Part shown: piece after piece, positions 30,288 through 39,099 of the stretch
Layout of the letters: every line of letters starts with the position of its first letter
Position numbering within the stretch: position 1 is the stretch's first letter
Assembly (NCBI GenBank): GCA_005787585.1
Contig: SYAL01000032.1
Location: forward strand, 1 to 64,000
Length of the DNA stretch: 64,000 nucleotides
Origin: Bacteroidota bacterium
GTDB lineage: Bacteria > Bacteroidota > Bacteroidia > B-17B0 > Aurantibacillaceae
Direction: 5' to 3'
Made by a program: the position numbers and the translations under genes
The notes under the pieces: generated by a model
Databases searched by the model: none
What the model was told of the DNA's origin: nothing
The model's input: the letters and a program-made list of their open reading frames with translations, nothing else

Positions 30288-30778
30288 CCTTCAATTATTT
30301 TTTTTATTAAACTAGTTGTTGAATACCCAACTAAAAATGGGATAGTAATAACTTTACCGCCATTTTCCTTCAAAATATCAACCCCTATAATTTTTTCAAG
30401 TTCATAGTCATTTCCTTTAACTAACACATTCGGCTGTAATAATTTAATAAGATTGTATGGTGTTTCTTCATCAAAAAAAACAATAAGATCAACGCTCGCT
30501 AATCCGGCCAAAACATAAGCACGAGATTTTTCATCATTAATAGGTCGATTTAACCCTTTATTTAATCGTTTTACTGATTGATCTGTATTTAATCCCAAAA
30601 CTAAAATATCGCCTAAATCCCTTGCTTGTGATAAATAATCTATATGACCGGAGTGTAGAATATCAAAACATCCGTTTGTAAAAACAATTTTTTTATTTTT
30701 TTCTCTATAGATTCTTAAAGCTTTTAAAGCTTGATCTTGAGATACTATTTTTTCTCTTAACTGATTATGAAATAACAT
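30284..30778 (-). CDS. rfaE2: D-glycero-beta-D-manno-heptose 1-phosphate adenylyltransferase-type nucleotidyltransferase
   Basis: 164 residues, matching the stand-alone C-terminal (RfaE domain II) half of HldE. The cytidylyltransferase signature is clear: TNGCFDILHSGHIDYL with the HxGH loop, VLGLNTDQSVKRL, RPINDEKSRAYVLAGL and VKGNDY. It activates heptose-1-phosphate with ATP for the lipopolysaccharide core. Its ATG lies 14 bp inside the end of the upstream flippase-like gene, so the two are cotranscribed. Confidence 0.9.
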   Translation of the reverse strand: MLFHNQLREKIVSQDQALKALRIYREKNKKIVFTNGCFDILHSGHIDYLSQARDLGDILVLGLNTDQSVKRLNKGLNRPINDEKSRAYVLAGLASVDLIVFFDEETPYNLIKLLQPNVLVKGNDYELEKIIGVDILKENGGKVITIPFLVGYSTTSLIKKIIEG

Positions 30779-31775
30779 TTTTTTTTCTGTTATAAATTGG
30801 CAAAAGAAATAAACTTAATAATCCAAAAAATAATATTAAAATAAATTGACTACTCCAAGATAACCAAGGAAGAGCAAAAGAAGACGCTTGATCGATATGA
30901 AAAGTATTTAATAAAATTCCACCAACAATAAAAGGATAAGCTCCTAACCCTCCAGGCGCAAAAATAACACCAAAAGTTCCAAATAATAGCAACGTTAAAC
31001 ATTCTTTTTGTCCCAATTGATAAGTTCCCTGCAAAGCAAAGAAACAAAAATATAGTGAATAAAAATAACAAGCCCATATCATTATACTTAATACAATAAA
31101 CTGAATTGGTTTTTCCATTTTGCGAACAGAGCTTATGCCTTCAATAATCCCTTTAAAAAATCTTCCTAGTTTCCCTTTTAAAATTTTGGTTGCTTTTTTT
31201 CTAAGAATAAAAATTAATGCTGCTATTCCAAAAATAACAATAATAATATATAAAATTTTTATAGGACTATTTATCCAATCAGAAAAATTAATTGATATTT
31301 TAAAAAAAATATATTTATTTACTAAACCTATTAATTCTTCAAACTGAAAAGCAAAGGTCAAAACAAAAATAAATAAAAATAAAATAAAATCAATAATCCG
31401 TTCAGTTATTACTGTTCCAAATGCAATATCAAATGGGATCTTGTCATATTTAGTTGCTAGAGTACATCTAGTTATTTCTCCCATTCTTGGGATACCATAA
31501 TTGGCAAAATAACCAACCAAAACATAAGCCGTTGAATTAAAAAGATTAGTTTTATAGCCAAGGGGCATTAATAAGAAGTTCCAGCGATAGGCTCTCAAAA
31601 AATGACTTAAAAAAGAAATAATTAAAGTAATTAGTACCCAAAAATAATTCGTATTATTAAATGCATCAAAAATCTTTTCTTTATACGGTGATACTTGTTT
31701 TAAAGATAAATAAATAAACAAAATTCCAATACTCAATAAAACAACAAACTGAATGATTGATTTGGTGTTTTTCAC
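30765..31775 (-). CDS. Lysylphosphatidylglycerol synthase-type transmembrane protein (UPF0104/YbhN-like)
   Basis: 336 residues, almost wholly hydrophobic, with about eight membrane spans and no catalytic aminoacyltransferase domain. SFLSHFLRAYRWNFLLMPLG and YVLVGYFANYGIPRMGEITRC near residues 57-107 are the recognisable family motifs. The family includes flippase domains of MprF; members lacking the soluble half are thought to move lipids or lipid-linked sugars. It sits between panD (8-bp gap) and rfaE2 (14-bp overlap), an order I associate with Bacteroidota. Confidence 0.88.
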   Translation of the reverse strand: MKNTKSIIQFVVLLSIGILFIYLSLKQVSPYKEKIFDAFNNTNYFWVLITLIISFLSHFLRAYRWNFLLMPLGYKTNLFNSTAYVLVGYFANYGIPRMGEITRCTLATKYDKIPFDIAFGTVITERIIDFILFLFIFVLTFAFQFEELIGLVNKYIFFKISINFSDWINSPIKILYIIIVIFGIAALIFILRKKATKILKGKLGRFFKGIIEGISSVRKMEKPIQFIVLSIMIWACYFYSLYFCFFALQGTYQLGQKECLTLLLFGTFGVIFAPGGLGAYPFIVGGILLNTFHIDQASSFALPWLSWSSQFILILFFGLLSLFLLPIYNRKKNVIS

Positions 31776-31783
31776 GATTAAAA

Positions 31784-32134
31784 TTATTTTAATTTATTTG
31801 TATTTGTATTAGGGAAAACGACCCAGGGTTTAAAAGTTTTAGCTTTTTCAAAATCCATAGAAGCGTATGATGCAATAATAATTATATCGCCCAAATTTAC
31901 TAAAAGTGCAGCCGGACCATTTAAACAAATAATGCCACTACTTCGCTTTCCCCTTAAAACATAAGTAACAAATCTTTGACCATTATTTTTATTTAATACA
32001 TGTACTTGCTCATTTTCTATCAAATTAGCGGCATCCATTAAGTCTTCGTCAATGGTTACGCTACCAATATAATCTATCTCTGACTGAGTTACAGTTACAC
32101 AATGTAATTTAGATTTTAAAACTTGAATATTCAT
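31784..32134 (-). CDS. panD: Aspartate 1-decarboxylase
   Basis: 116 residues, full length for PanD. The self-cleavage site is intact at Gly24-Ser25 in DYIGSVTID, which generates the pyruvoyl cofactor. [13 protein letters not shown] and [20 protein letters not shown] are the conserved remainder of the double-psi barrel. It makes beta-alanine for pantothenate and CoA in the cytoplasm. It is first in a minus-strand run with the flippase-like gene and rfaE2. Confidence 0.97.
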   Translation of the reverse strand: MNIQVLKSKLHCVTVTQSEIDYIGSVTIDEDLMDAANLIENEQVHVLNKNNGQRFVTYVLRGKRSSGIICLNGPAALLVNLGDIIIIASYASMDFEKAKTFKPWVVFPNTNTNKLK

Positions 32135-32141
32135 TGAGCTA

Positions 32142-32149
32142 CAAATTTA
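32142..32149 (-). promoter_or_regulatory. TAnnTTTG -7 element upstream of panD
   Basis: The minus strand reads TAAATTTG, 7 bases before the panD ATG, the same sequence and nearly the same spacing as before dprA. No convincing -33 element was seen. Confidence 0.35.
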
Positions 32150-32365
32150 AGATTTTTTATTCGTTTTAAACTCCTCTTTTGATCTAAATCTATGGTTTAA
32201 AATAAAAATGCGAGATTGTTAAAAAATTAAATTCGAATACACTTTAAAATTATATTGATTAATAAACAGTAATGAGTTAAATAATAATAAAAAATCTATT
32301 TAATTAAAAGCTTCAAAATAATATATTTATGCAATTAACTCAAAAAAAATACGTTATACATTTAA

Positions 32366-33121
32366 TTGAAAAAAACTGAACTAATAATTACTTATCTATT
32401 ATTTTCTTTAATTAGTCTTTCTCAAGAAAGTGATGGCTATGGAATTAATTTGCCGAAATTTTATGATAAAAAAATTCATTTTGGATTTACTATTGCTGGT
32501 AATAGTAGTGACTTTAGAATTAATCCAACCCCAAATTCACTCTTACCCGATACAATTATTACTTTCTCCCGCTATAAAATAAAAACAGTGTATTCTTCCT
32601 CTTCTCCTAATTTTGGAATAGGATTAGTGATTGATGCGAGACTTAAAAAATATATTCGCTTACGATTTACGCCTAGTTTAACTTTTGCCGAAAGAAAAAT
32701 AATTTATACTCTTTCTAATTCAAATAGAGATAGCATAAGGATTTTTGAAAAGTCTGTTGAATCAGTATTTCTTATATTTCCATTAGAAACAAAAATACAA
32801 TCTAAACGCTTGGGGAATTTTAGTGCATACGCTATAAGCGGTGGGGGCTATTCGCTCGACTTAAGTGCGCGTAAAAAAGCTGGGACTTCATCTGGAGGAG
32901 CAAATCAATTAGATAATAATGTTAAATTAAATCGTGATGATTTTTTTTTAAGTTCGGGTATTGGCACTGATTTTTATTTACAGTATTTTAAACTCGGTTT
33001 TGAAATAAAACTTCTTATTGGTACTAATAACTTAATTCTAAAAGAGAATAACGTTTGGACAAATAGTATAGATAAAGTACGTTCGAGAATGGTATTATTT
33101 ACTATTACATTTGAAGGATAA
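32366..33121 (+). CDS. PorT-like outer-membrane beta-barrel protein
   Basis: 251 residues with a signal peptide (MKKTELIITYLLFSLISLSQ) and alternating amphipathic strands ending in an aromatic-rich segment. IHFGFTIAGNSSDFRI, FGIGLVIDARLKKYIRLRFTP and LETKIQSKRLGNFSAY resemble PorT/SprT, an eight-stranded barrel needed for type IX secretion and gliding. The start is TTG at 32366; it gives a good signal peptide and no ATG precedes the barrel. A generic PorT-family barrel is the alternative. Confidence 0.78.
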   Translation: MKKTELIITYLLFSLISLSQESDGYGINLPKFYDKKIHFGFTIAGNSSDFRINPTPNSLLPDTIITFSRYKIKTVYSSSSPNFGIGLVIDARLKKYIRLRFTPSLTFAERKIIYTLSNSNRDSIRIFEKSVESVFLIFPLETKIQSKRLGNFSAYAISGGGYSLDLSARKKAGTSSGGANQLDNNVKLNRDDFFLSSGIGTDFYLQYFKLGFEIKLLIGTNNLILKENNVWTNSIDKVRSRMVLFTITFEG

Positions 33122-33192
33122 AAAAAAGTGATTTTTTATACCCTAATAGTGTTATAAAAATAAAATGAAGAATAAAAATCTTCCGAAATAAA

Positions 33193-34767
33193 ATGACAAG
33201 AATATTAAATTTACAACTAAGCCCACAAGAAGCCATAAATGAACAGGCTATAAAAAAAGAAGTAAGACACTGTCTAAATTTAAATGAGGATTCATCGCTT
33301 AGCATAAAAATTTTAAAACGTAGTATTGATGCTCGTAGAAAAAAAATTAAAATTAATTTAAATGTACTGATTGGTATAAATGAAAAATTACCCAATGATG
33401 AAATTCTTATTAATTACCATCATGTTTCTGATTCAAAAAAAACTTGTCATATTATTGGTGCGGGTCCCGCTGGAATATTTGCAGCATTGCGCTGTTTAGA
33501 ACTAGGCATTAAACCTATTTTAATTGATAGGGGTAAAGATGTTAAATCGCGTCGACGCGATCTAGCTAACATAAATAAAAATCATCTTGTTAATCCAGAA
33601 AGTAATTACTGTTTTGGAGAGGGTGGCGCTGGAACTTATAGCGATGGTAAATTATATACCCGATCAAATAAGCGTGGCAACATAAAAAAAATACTCCAAA
33701 CACTTGTTTATCATGGCGCAAATTCTGAGATTTTAATAGACGCTCATCCACACATTGGAACTAATAAACTTCCTCAGCTAATTGAAAATATTAGAGAGCG
33801 AATCCTCTTTTTTGGAGGTGAAGTTCGTTTTAATACAAAATTAATCGATTTTGAGGTAAAAGAAAATATTGTTTCAACAATTACTTTAAAAAATGAAGTA
33901 GCTGAAAACATTGAGTCTGTTCAATACATAATACTGGCTACGGGTCATTCAGCTAGAGATATTTACGAGCTTCTTAATTCTAAAAAAATTTTATTAGAAG
34001 CTAAGCCTTTTGCAATTGGCGTAAGGGCCGAACATCCACAATCATTAATTGATAGTGTTCAATATCATTGTGGTAATTTAAAAGACGTTATCTCTGCTCG
34101 CGAGTTTTTACCTGCGGCAAGTTATAGCATGGTTCATCAATCCAAAAATCATAGCGTTTACTCTTTTTGCATGTGCCCCGGTGGTATTATTGCCCCATGT
34201 GCTACAAATCAAGAAGAGGTGGTAACAAATGGCTGGAGCCCGAGTAAACGGAATAACCCTTATGCTAATAGCGGCATAGTAGTTGGGCTTGAATTAAAAG
34301 ATTTTGAATTATATAAAGAGCATGGTGCTCTCGCAGGTTTAGAATTTCAAAAACAAATAGAAAAACAAGCTTGGGTTTTTGGTGGTAAAACACAAAGTGC
34401 ACCAGCACAAAGATTATTAGATTTTACAAAAGATAAAGTGAGCACAAATCTCCCAAATTGTAGCTACCAACCTGGTTTAAAAAGCGTAAATATTCAAAAT
34501 GTTTTAGGAAAAATAATTGGCCCTGTATTAAAAGAAGGGATAAAAGCTTTTGGATCGAAAATGCGAGGTTATTTAACCAACGAAGCATTAATTTTAGGTG
34601 TTGAATCGAGAACTTCAACACCAGTAAGAATCCCAAGAGATAAAGATTTATTTTATCATCCTCAGCTGCATAATTTATACCCCTGTGGCGAAGGTGCTGG
34701 ATACGCAGGAGGCATCGTTAGTGCTGCAATGGATGGCGAAAGTTGTATCAATAGTATTAATTATTAA
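33193..34767 (+). CDS. FAD-dependent oxidoreductase (COG2509 type)
   Basis: 524 residues. An N-terminal region (about 1-85, with KRSIDARRKKIKINLNVLI) precedes a Rossmann FAD site HIIGAGPAGIFAALRCLELG at about 88-107. CFGEGGAGTYSDGKLYTR, ATGHSARDIYELL, FCMCPGGIIAPCATNQEEVVTNG and the closing GEGAGYAGGIVSAAMDG are diagnostic of COG2509-type uncharacterised FAD dehydrogenases. Substrate unknown. It is followed after 25 bp by trpS. Confidence 0.9.
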   Translation: MTRILNLQLSPQEAINEQAIKKEVRHCLNLNEDSSLSIKILKRSIDARRKKIKINLNVLIGINEKLPNDEILINYHHVSDSKKTCHIIGAGPAGIFAALRCLELGIKPILIDRGKDVKSRRRDLANINKNHLVNPESNYCFGEGGAGTYSDGKLYTRSNKRGNIKKILQTLVYHGANSEILIDAHPHIGTNKLPQLIENIRERILFFGGEVRFNTKLIDFEVKENIVSTITLKNEVAENIESVQYIILATGHSARDIYELLNSKKILLEAKPFAIGVRAEHPQSLIDSVQYHCGNLKDVISAREFLPAASYSMVHQSKNHSVYSFCMCPGGIIAPCATNQEEVVTNGWSPSKRNNPYANSGIVVGLELKDFELYKEHGALAGLEFQKQIEKQAWVFGGKTQSAPAQRLLDFTKDKVSTNLPNCSYQPGLKSVNIQNVLGKIIGPVLKEGIKAFGSKMRGYLTNEALILGVESRTSTPVRIPRDKDLFYHPQLHNLYPCGEGAGYAGGIVSAAMDGESCINSINY

Positions 34768-34773
34768 AAGTTG

Positions 34774-34781
34774 TACATTTG
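34774..34781 (+). promoter_or_regulatory. TAnnTTTG -7 element upstream of trpS
   Basis: TACATTTG lies in the 25-bp gap after the FAD oxidoreductase and ends 11 bases before the trpS ATG, so trpS may have its own promoter. A TTG 28 bases upstream is farther than the usual -33 spacing. Confidence 0.35.
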
Positions 34782-34792
34782 TATTATAAACT

Positions 34793-35764
34793 ATGAGTAG
34801 AATTTTAACTGGCATACAAAGTACTAATGTTCCTCACTTAGGTAATATTTTAGGTGCTATTTTGCCCGCTATAGAATTAAGTAAAAAAGACAATACAGAA
34901 AGCTTATTTTTTATTGCAGATTTTCATGCCTTAACTAGTTTAAAAAATCCTACGCTTATTAAAGAAAATACAATGGCTGTAGCAGCCGCTTGGTTAGCCT
35001 TTGGATTAGATTCGACTAAAACTATTTTTTATCGCCAAAGCAAAGTGCCTCAAGTGAGTGAATTAACTTGGTATTTAAATTGCTATACTCCTTATCCTAT
35101 GTTAGCGAATGCTCATTCATTTAAAGATAAAGGAGATCGTTTAAGCGATGTAAATGTCGGTTTATTTACTTATCCTGTTTTAATGGCAGCAGATATTTTA
35201 TTATACGATACTAATCTGGTTCCAGTTGGAAAAGATCAAATTCAACATATAGAAATTGCTGCCGATATCGCTAGATCTTTTAATTTTAAAGCTGGTAAAA
35301 ATCTTTTTGTTGTTCCTGAAGCTTTAATTAACGACAGAGGAATGTTAGTGCCGGGCATCGATGGTCAAAAAATGAGTAAATCTTATAATAATTTTATTAA
35401 TATTTTTCTACCAGAAAAAGAACTTAAAAAAATTGTGATGAGTATTGTTACTGATAGTAAAGGCATCGGAGATGCTAAAGACCCTTCAATGGATAATGTT
35501 TTTAAAATTTTTAAATTATTAGCAAACGAAACTCAAACCGAGGAGTTGCGCCAAAATTATATTAAGGGCGGCTTTGGTTATGGTCAAGCAAAAACTGCTT
35601 TATTACAATTGATATTAGATAACTATAAAGAGCAACGTATTAACTACAATAAATTTATGGCTAATATCTCTGCTCTTGAAAAAGAATTAGCGATTGGCGA
35701 GGTAAAGGCTTCAAAAATAGCTAACGAAAAATTAAAGCAAATTAGAGAAGTGCTTTACTTTTAA
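34793..35764 (+). CDS. trpS: Tryptophan--tRNA ligase
   Basis: 323 residues, class I synthetase. GIQSTNVPHLGNILGA (about 7-22) carries the HIGH equivalent (PHLGN), and GQKMSKSYNN holds an exact KMSKS at about 195. MAADILLYDTNLVPVGKDQIQHIE is the tryptophan-site region. Length is normal. Its TAA is immediately followed by the convergent hmgA stop with no spacer. Confidence 0.97.
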   Translation: MSRILTGIQSTNVPHLGNILGAILPAIELSKKDNTESLFFIADFHALTSLKNPTLIKENTMAVAAAWLAFGLDSTKTIFYRQSKVPQVSELTWYLNCYTPYPMLANAHSFKDKGDRLSDVNVGLFTYPVLMAADILLYDTNLVPVGKDQIQHIEIAADIARSFNFKAGKNLFVVPEALINDRGMLVPGIDGQKMSKSYNNFINIFLPEKELKKIVMSIVTDSKGIGDAKDPSMDNVFKIFKLLANETQTEELRQNYIKGGFGYGQAKTALLQLILDNYKEQRINYNKFMANISALEKELAIGEVKASKIANEKLKQIREVLYF

Positions 35765-36922
35765 TTAATCTACCCAACTTTTATAATACTTACCATCATC
35801 AATTGCTATGGCCTCTTCTGTTACCATTAAAGGCTTAAATGTATCAATCATAACGGCTAGCTCTTGTGTTTCTTTATGTCCAATACTTCGCTCCATGGCT
35901 CCAGGAGCAGGGCCATGAGGAATTCCTTTGGGATGAAGCGTAATGTGACCTTGTTTTATATTATTACGGCTCATAAAATCTCCTGCCACATAATACAAAA
36001 CCTCATCACTATCGATATTGCTATGATTATAAGGAGCAGGAATCGATAATGGATGATAATCATACATTCGAGGACAAAAACTGCAAACAACAAAATTTGC
36101 GGTTTCAAAAGTTTGATGAACTGGAGGAGGTTGGTGTAATCGGCCCGTAATGGGTTCGAAATTATGAATTGAAAATCCCCATGGAAAATTATAACCATCC
36201 CATCCTACGACATCAAAAGGATGAGTAGCATATAAAAACTCATGCATCATACCTTCTTTTTTAATTTTAATGACGAAATCTCCTTTTTCATCATACGTTT
36301 CTAATTGCGTTGGCAATTTATAATCTCGTTCGCAAAATGGCGAATGCTCTAAAAGTTGCCCTTGAGAATTCTTATAGCGTTTAGGGGTATAATATGGGGC
36401 ATGGCTTTCGCAAAATAATAATCGATTGTCACTTGATTCAAAATTTATTTGATAAATCATGCCACGAGGAATAATTAAATAATCTCCGTATTCAAATGGA
36501 ATGTTTCCCATAAATGTTTTTAAAACGCCTTTTCCTTTGTGTATAAAAAGTAATTCGTCGGCATCAGCATTTTTATAAAAATAATTAATTTGACTTTTTG
36601 TTGGTGCAGCTAACCCTATAGCACAATCAGAGTTAATCAATAATGTTTTTCTACTTTCTAAATAATCTTCATTAGGTTTTACTTCAAAGCCTTTTAATAA
36701 AAGAGATTTTATATTTTTATCGATAGATATTTTAGGGGCCACAGAATAACTTTTTAATATCTCTTTAACCTGCGTTGGCCTATGTGTATGGTATAAAAGG
36801 GAGTCCATGCCAATAAACCCCTCAGTACCAAATAATTGCTCATAATAAAAATTTCCATTTTTGCTTTTAAAAATAGTATGTCTTTTTTTAGGGATTTCAC
36901 CCAGTTTATGATAAATAGGCAT
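35765..36922 (-). CDS. hmgA: Homogentisate 1,2-dioxygenase
   Basis: 385 residues, bicupin. The C-terminal cupin has the iron ligand region: PYNHSNIDSDEVLYYVAG supplies a His and Glu, and HPKGIPHGPAPGAMERSIG supplies the second His. EPITGRLHQPPPVHQTFE and WDGYNFPWGFSIHNFEPI are also diagnostic. It opens the aromatic ring of homogentisate in tyrosine/phenylalanine breakdown. The partner enzymes are not adjacent. Upstream on the same strand is trhO (10-bp gap). Confidence 0.95.
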   Translation of the reverse strand: MPIYHKLGEIPKKRHTIFKSKNGNFYYEQLFGTEGFIGMDSLLYHTHRPTQVKEILKSYSVAPKISIDKNIKSLLLKGFEVKPNEDYLESRKTLLINSDCAIGLAAPTKSQINYFYKNADADELLFIHKGKGVLKTFMGNIPFEYGDYLIIPRGMIYQINFESSDNRLLFCESHAPYYTPKRYKNSQGQLLEHSPFCERDYKLPTQLETYDEKGDFVIKIKKEGMMHEFLYATHPFDVVGWDGYNFPWGFSIHNFEPITGRLHQPPPVHQTFETANFVVCSFCPRMYDYHPLSIPAPYNHSNIDSDEVLYYVAGDFMSRNNIKQGHITLHPKGIPHGPAPGAMERSIGHKETQELAVMIDTFKPLMVTEEAIAIDDGKYYKSWVD

Positions 36923-36932
36923 ATTAAAATTT

Positions 36933-37997
36933 TTATTTTAAAGGTAATGAATTTTTTAATATTTCTTTCAAATTAGGTCTAAGTCTACTCTTATATACTG
37001 ACAAGCATTCCGGACCATTTTTTACTCTACCTTTTCTAAGTTCTCTTTGTTGTTCAATTGGTAATGAAGCAACTTTATAACATTCTAAGGTGCAACAGCC
37101 GCTCATTTTTTTTGCACAAGTTACGCATTGAATAAATAATAAATGACAATCGTCGTTTTTACAATTCACATGGGTATCGCAGGGGTCATCGCATTGATGA
37201 CACTTAGATAAAATATCTTGTGTAATTCGTTCGCCTATCCTTTCATCAAAAACAAAATTTATTCCTCTAAACTTACTTTCTAAATTCTTCTCTTTTATTT
37301 CATTTGTATATTGAATAATTCCTCCTTGTAAATGATTTACGTCTTTAAATCCTTTGAATTTAAAATAAGCGCTTGCCTTTTCGCAACGAATACCTCCGGT
37401 ACAATACATAATTATTTTTTTGTCTTCCTGCCCTTTAAGATGACTAACAACTAAAGGAAGTTCTTCTCTAAAAGTATCTGCATCTGGACAAAAAGCTCTA
37501 TCAAAACGCCCCACTTCGCTTTCGTAATGATTTCGCATATCAATAACAATTGTATTATTATCCTCAATGGCTTTATTAAATTGTTCGGCATTTAAATAAT
37601 TTCCAGTTTTAGATGAATCAAAATCTAAGTCCTTAATTCCATCGGAAACAATTTTGATTTTAACTTTTACCACAAGCTTATAAAAAGATTTTCCGTTACC
37701 ATCAACAGCATGTTTAAATGAAATGTCTTTAAAATTAGGGAAAGCGAAAAGTTGTTTTACAAATTCATTCCAATTTTTTTCAGGAACACTCATTTGGGCA
37801 TTTATTCCTTCGTGGGCTAAATATACTCTTCCAAAACAGTTTAAATCTGACCACTTTCTGAATAAGGTATCGCGCAATTCATTGGGATTTGGGATATGAA
37901 CATACCTATAAAACGAAATAGTTTTTCGCTTAAGTTTTTCTTCTTTTAACCTTTGTTTTAAAATATTTTTATCTGTTCGGTTAATTAATAAAGCCAT
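36933..37997 (-). CDS. trhO: tRNA uridine(34) hydroxylase (rhodanese family)
   Basis: 354 residues, YceA/TrhO type. The N-terminal acylphosphatase-like domain (YRYVHIPNPNELRDTLFRKW... GRVYLAHEGINAQMS) is followed by a rhodanese domain with the active-site loop MYCTGGIRCEKASAYFKFKGF and QGGIIQY. The C-terminal tail is cysteine-rich (CHQCDDPCDTHVNC... CVTCAKKMSGCC) and probably binds metal. TrhO makes 5-hydroxyuridine at the wobble base of certain tRNAs. It may be cotranscribed with hmgA; no functional link is known to me. Confidence 0.93.
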   Translation of the reverse strand: MALLINRTDKNILKQRLKEEKLKRKTISFYRYVHIPNPNELRDTLFRKWSDLNCFGRVYLAHEGINAQMSVPEKNWNEFVKQLFAFPNFKDISFKHAVDGNGKSFYKLVVKVKIKIVSDGIKDLDFDSSKTGNYLNAEQFNKAIEDNNTIVIDMRNHYESEVGRFDRAFCPDADTFREELPLVVSHLKGQEDKKIIMYCTGGIRCEKASAYFKFKGFKDVNHLQGGIIQYTNEIKEKNLESKFRGINFVFDERIGERITQDILSKCHQCDDPCDTHVNCKNDDCHLLFIQCVTCAKKMSGCCTLECYKVASLPIEQQRELRKGRVKNGPECLSVYKSRLRPNLKEILKNSLPLK

Positions 37998-38149
37998 ATT
38001 ATGCTTATAATTTTAGATTATGTATTCTGATTTATTATTATAAAGTTTTAATATTCTACCCAATATTTCTTTTTTTCTTTTAAATGAAAGCATTTTTAAT
38101 TACGTTTGCGAAGTTACAAAATGTTTGCTAAAATTAATTGATTTGTATC

Positions 38150-39091
38150 ATGTCTAAACAAAACGAAAAAATTTTAATAATCGGCTCAAGTGGTCAAATT
38201 GGAATAGAATTAACAGAAACTCTTTCAAGTATCTATGGTAATGATCAAGTAATTTGTTCTGATCTTAACCCATCTTTTCAATTAACAAAAAACCCTTTCG
38301 AAAAGTTAGATGCTTTAGATAAAAACGCTGTTTTTGATTTGGTTAAAAAATATAGTATTACTCAGGTATTTCATCTAGCGGCAATGCTTTCTGCTACTGG
38401 CGAACAAAATCCAATGTTTGCCTGGAAATTAAATATGGAAAGCTTATTTCATCTTTTAGATTTAGCTAAAGAAAAACATATTAAAAAGCTATATTGGCCA
38501 AGCTCTATTGCAGTTTTTGGTCCAAGTACACCAGCTGAAAATACTCCACAATACACAGTAATGGAGCCGTCAACCATTTATGGTATAAGTAAACAGGCTG
38601 GTGAAAGATGGTGTGAATGGTATTTTAAAAAATATCAGGTTGATGTTAGAAGCTTAAGATATCCTGGATTAATCGGATGGAAAAGTTCGCCAGGCGGAGG
38701 AACAACAGATTATGCAGTGCATATTTTTCACGAAGCCTTAAAAAATAATCAATACGAATGTTTTTTAAGTGAATCTACTGCTTTACCTATGATGCATATG
38801 GAGGACGCCATAAGAGCGACTATCGAAATTATGCAAGCTCCAACAGAAAAAATTAAAATACGTAGTAGCTATAATTTATCTGGTATAAGTTTTACTCCTA
38901 AACAAATTGCCGAAGAAATAAAAAAATATATTCCTGATTTTAAAATAAGTTATAACCCTGATTACAGGCAAACTATTGCTGATAGTTGGCCTAAAAGCAT
39001 AAACGATGATGAAACAAAAAAAGATTGGGGTTGGAAACAAAAATACGATTTACCTAAACTAGTAAAAAACATGCTAGAAAACATAAAATAA
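38150..39091 (+). CDS. SDR-type NAD-dependent L-threonine 3-dehydrogenase
   Basis: From the ATG at 38150 the product has 313 residues. The extended-SDR site ILIIGSSGQIGIELTETL (about 8-25) binds NAD. AAMLSATGEQNPMFAWKLNM, the serine pair in YWPSSIAVFGP, and TIYGISKQAGERWCEWYF with the YxxxK motif match the epimerase-like threonine dehydrogenases known from Flavobacterium and Cupriavidus. RYPGLIGWKSSPGGGTTDYA is a strong family marker. A TTG 12 bases upstream is in frame but less likely. Together with kbl at 62.7 kb it forms the threonine to glycine plus acetyl-CoA route. Confidence 0.93.
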   Translation: MSKQNEKILIIGSSGQIGIELTETLSSIYGNDQVICSDLNPSFQLTKNPFEKLDALDKNAVFDLVKKYSITQVFHLAAMLSATGEQNPMFAWKLNMESLFHLLDLAKEKHIKKLYWPSSIAVFGPSTPAENTPQYTVMEPSTIYGISKQAGERWCEWYFKKYQVDVRSLRYPGLIGWKSSPGGGTTDYAVHIFHEALKNNQYECFLSESTALPMMHMEDAIRATIEIMQAPTEKIKIRSSYNLSGISFTPKQIAEEIKKYIPDFKISYNPDYRQTIADSWPKSINDDETKKDWGWKQKYDLPKLVKNMLENIK

Positions 39092-39099
39092 AACTTTAT

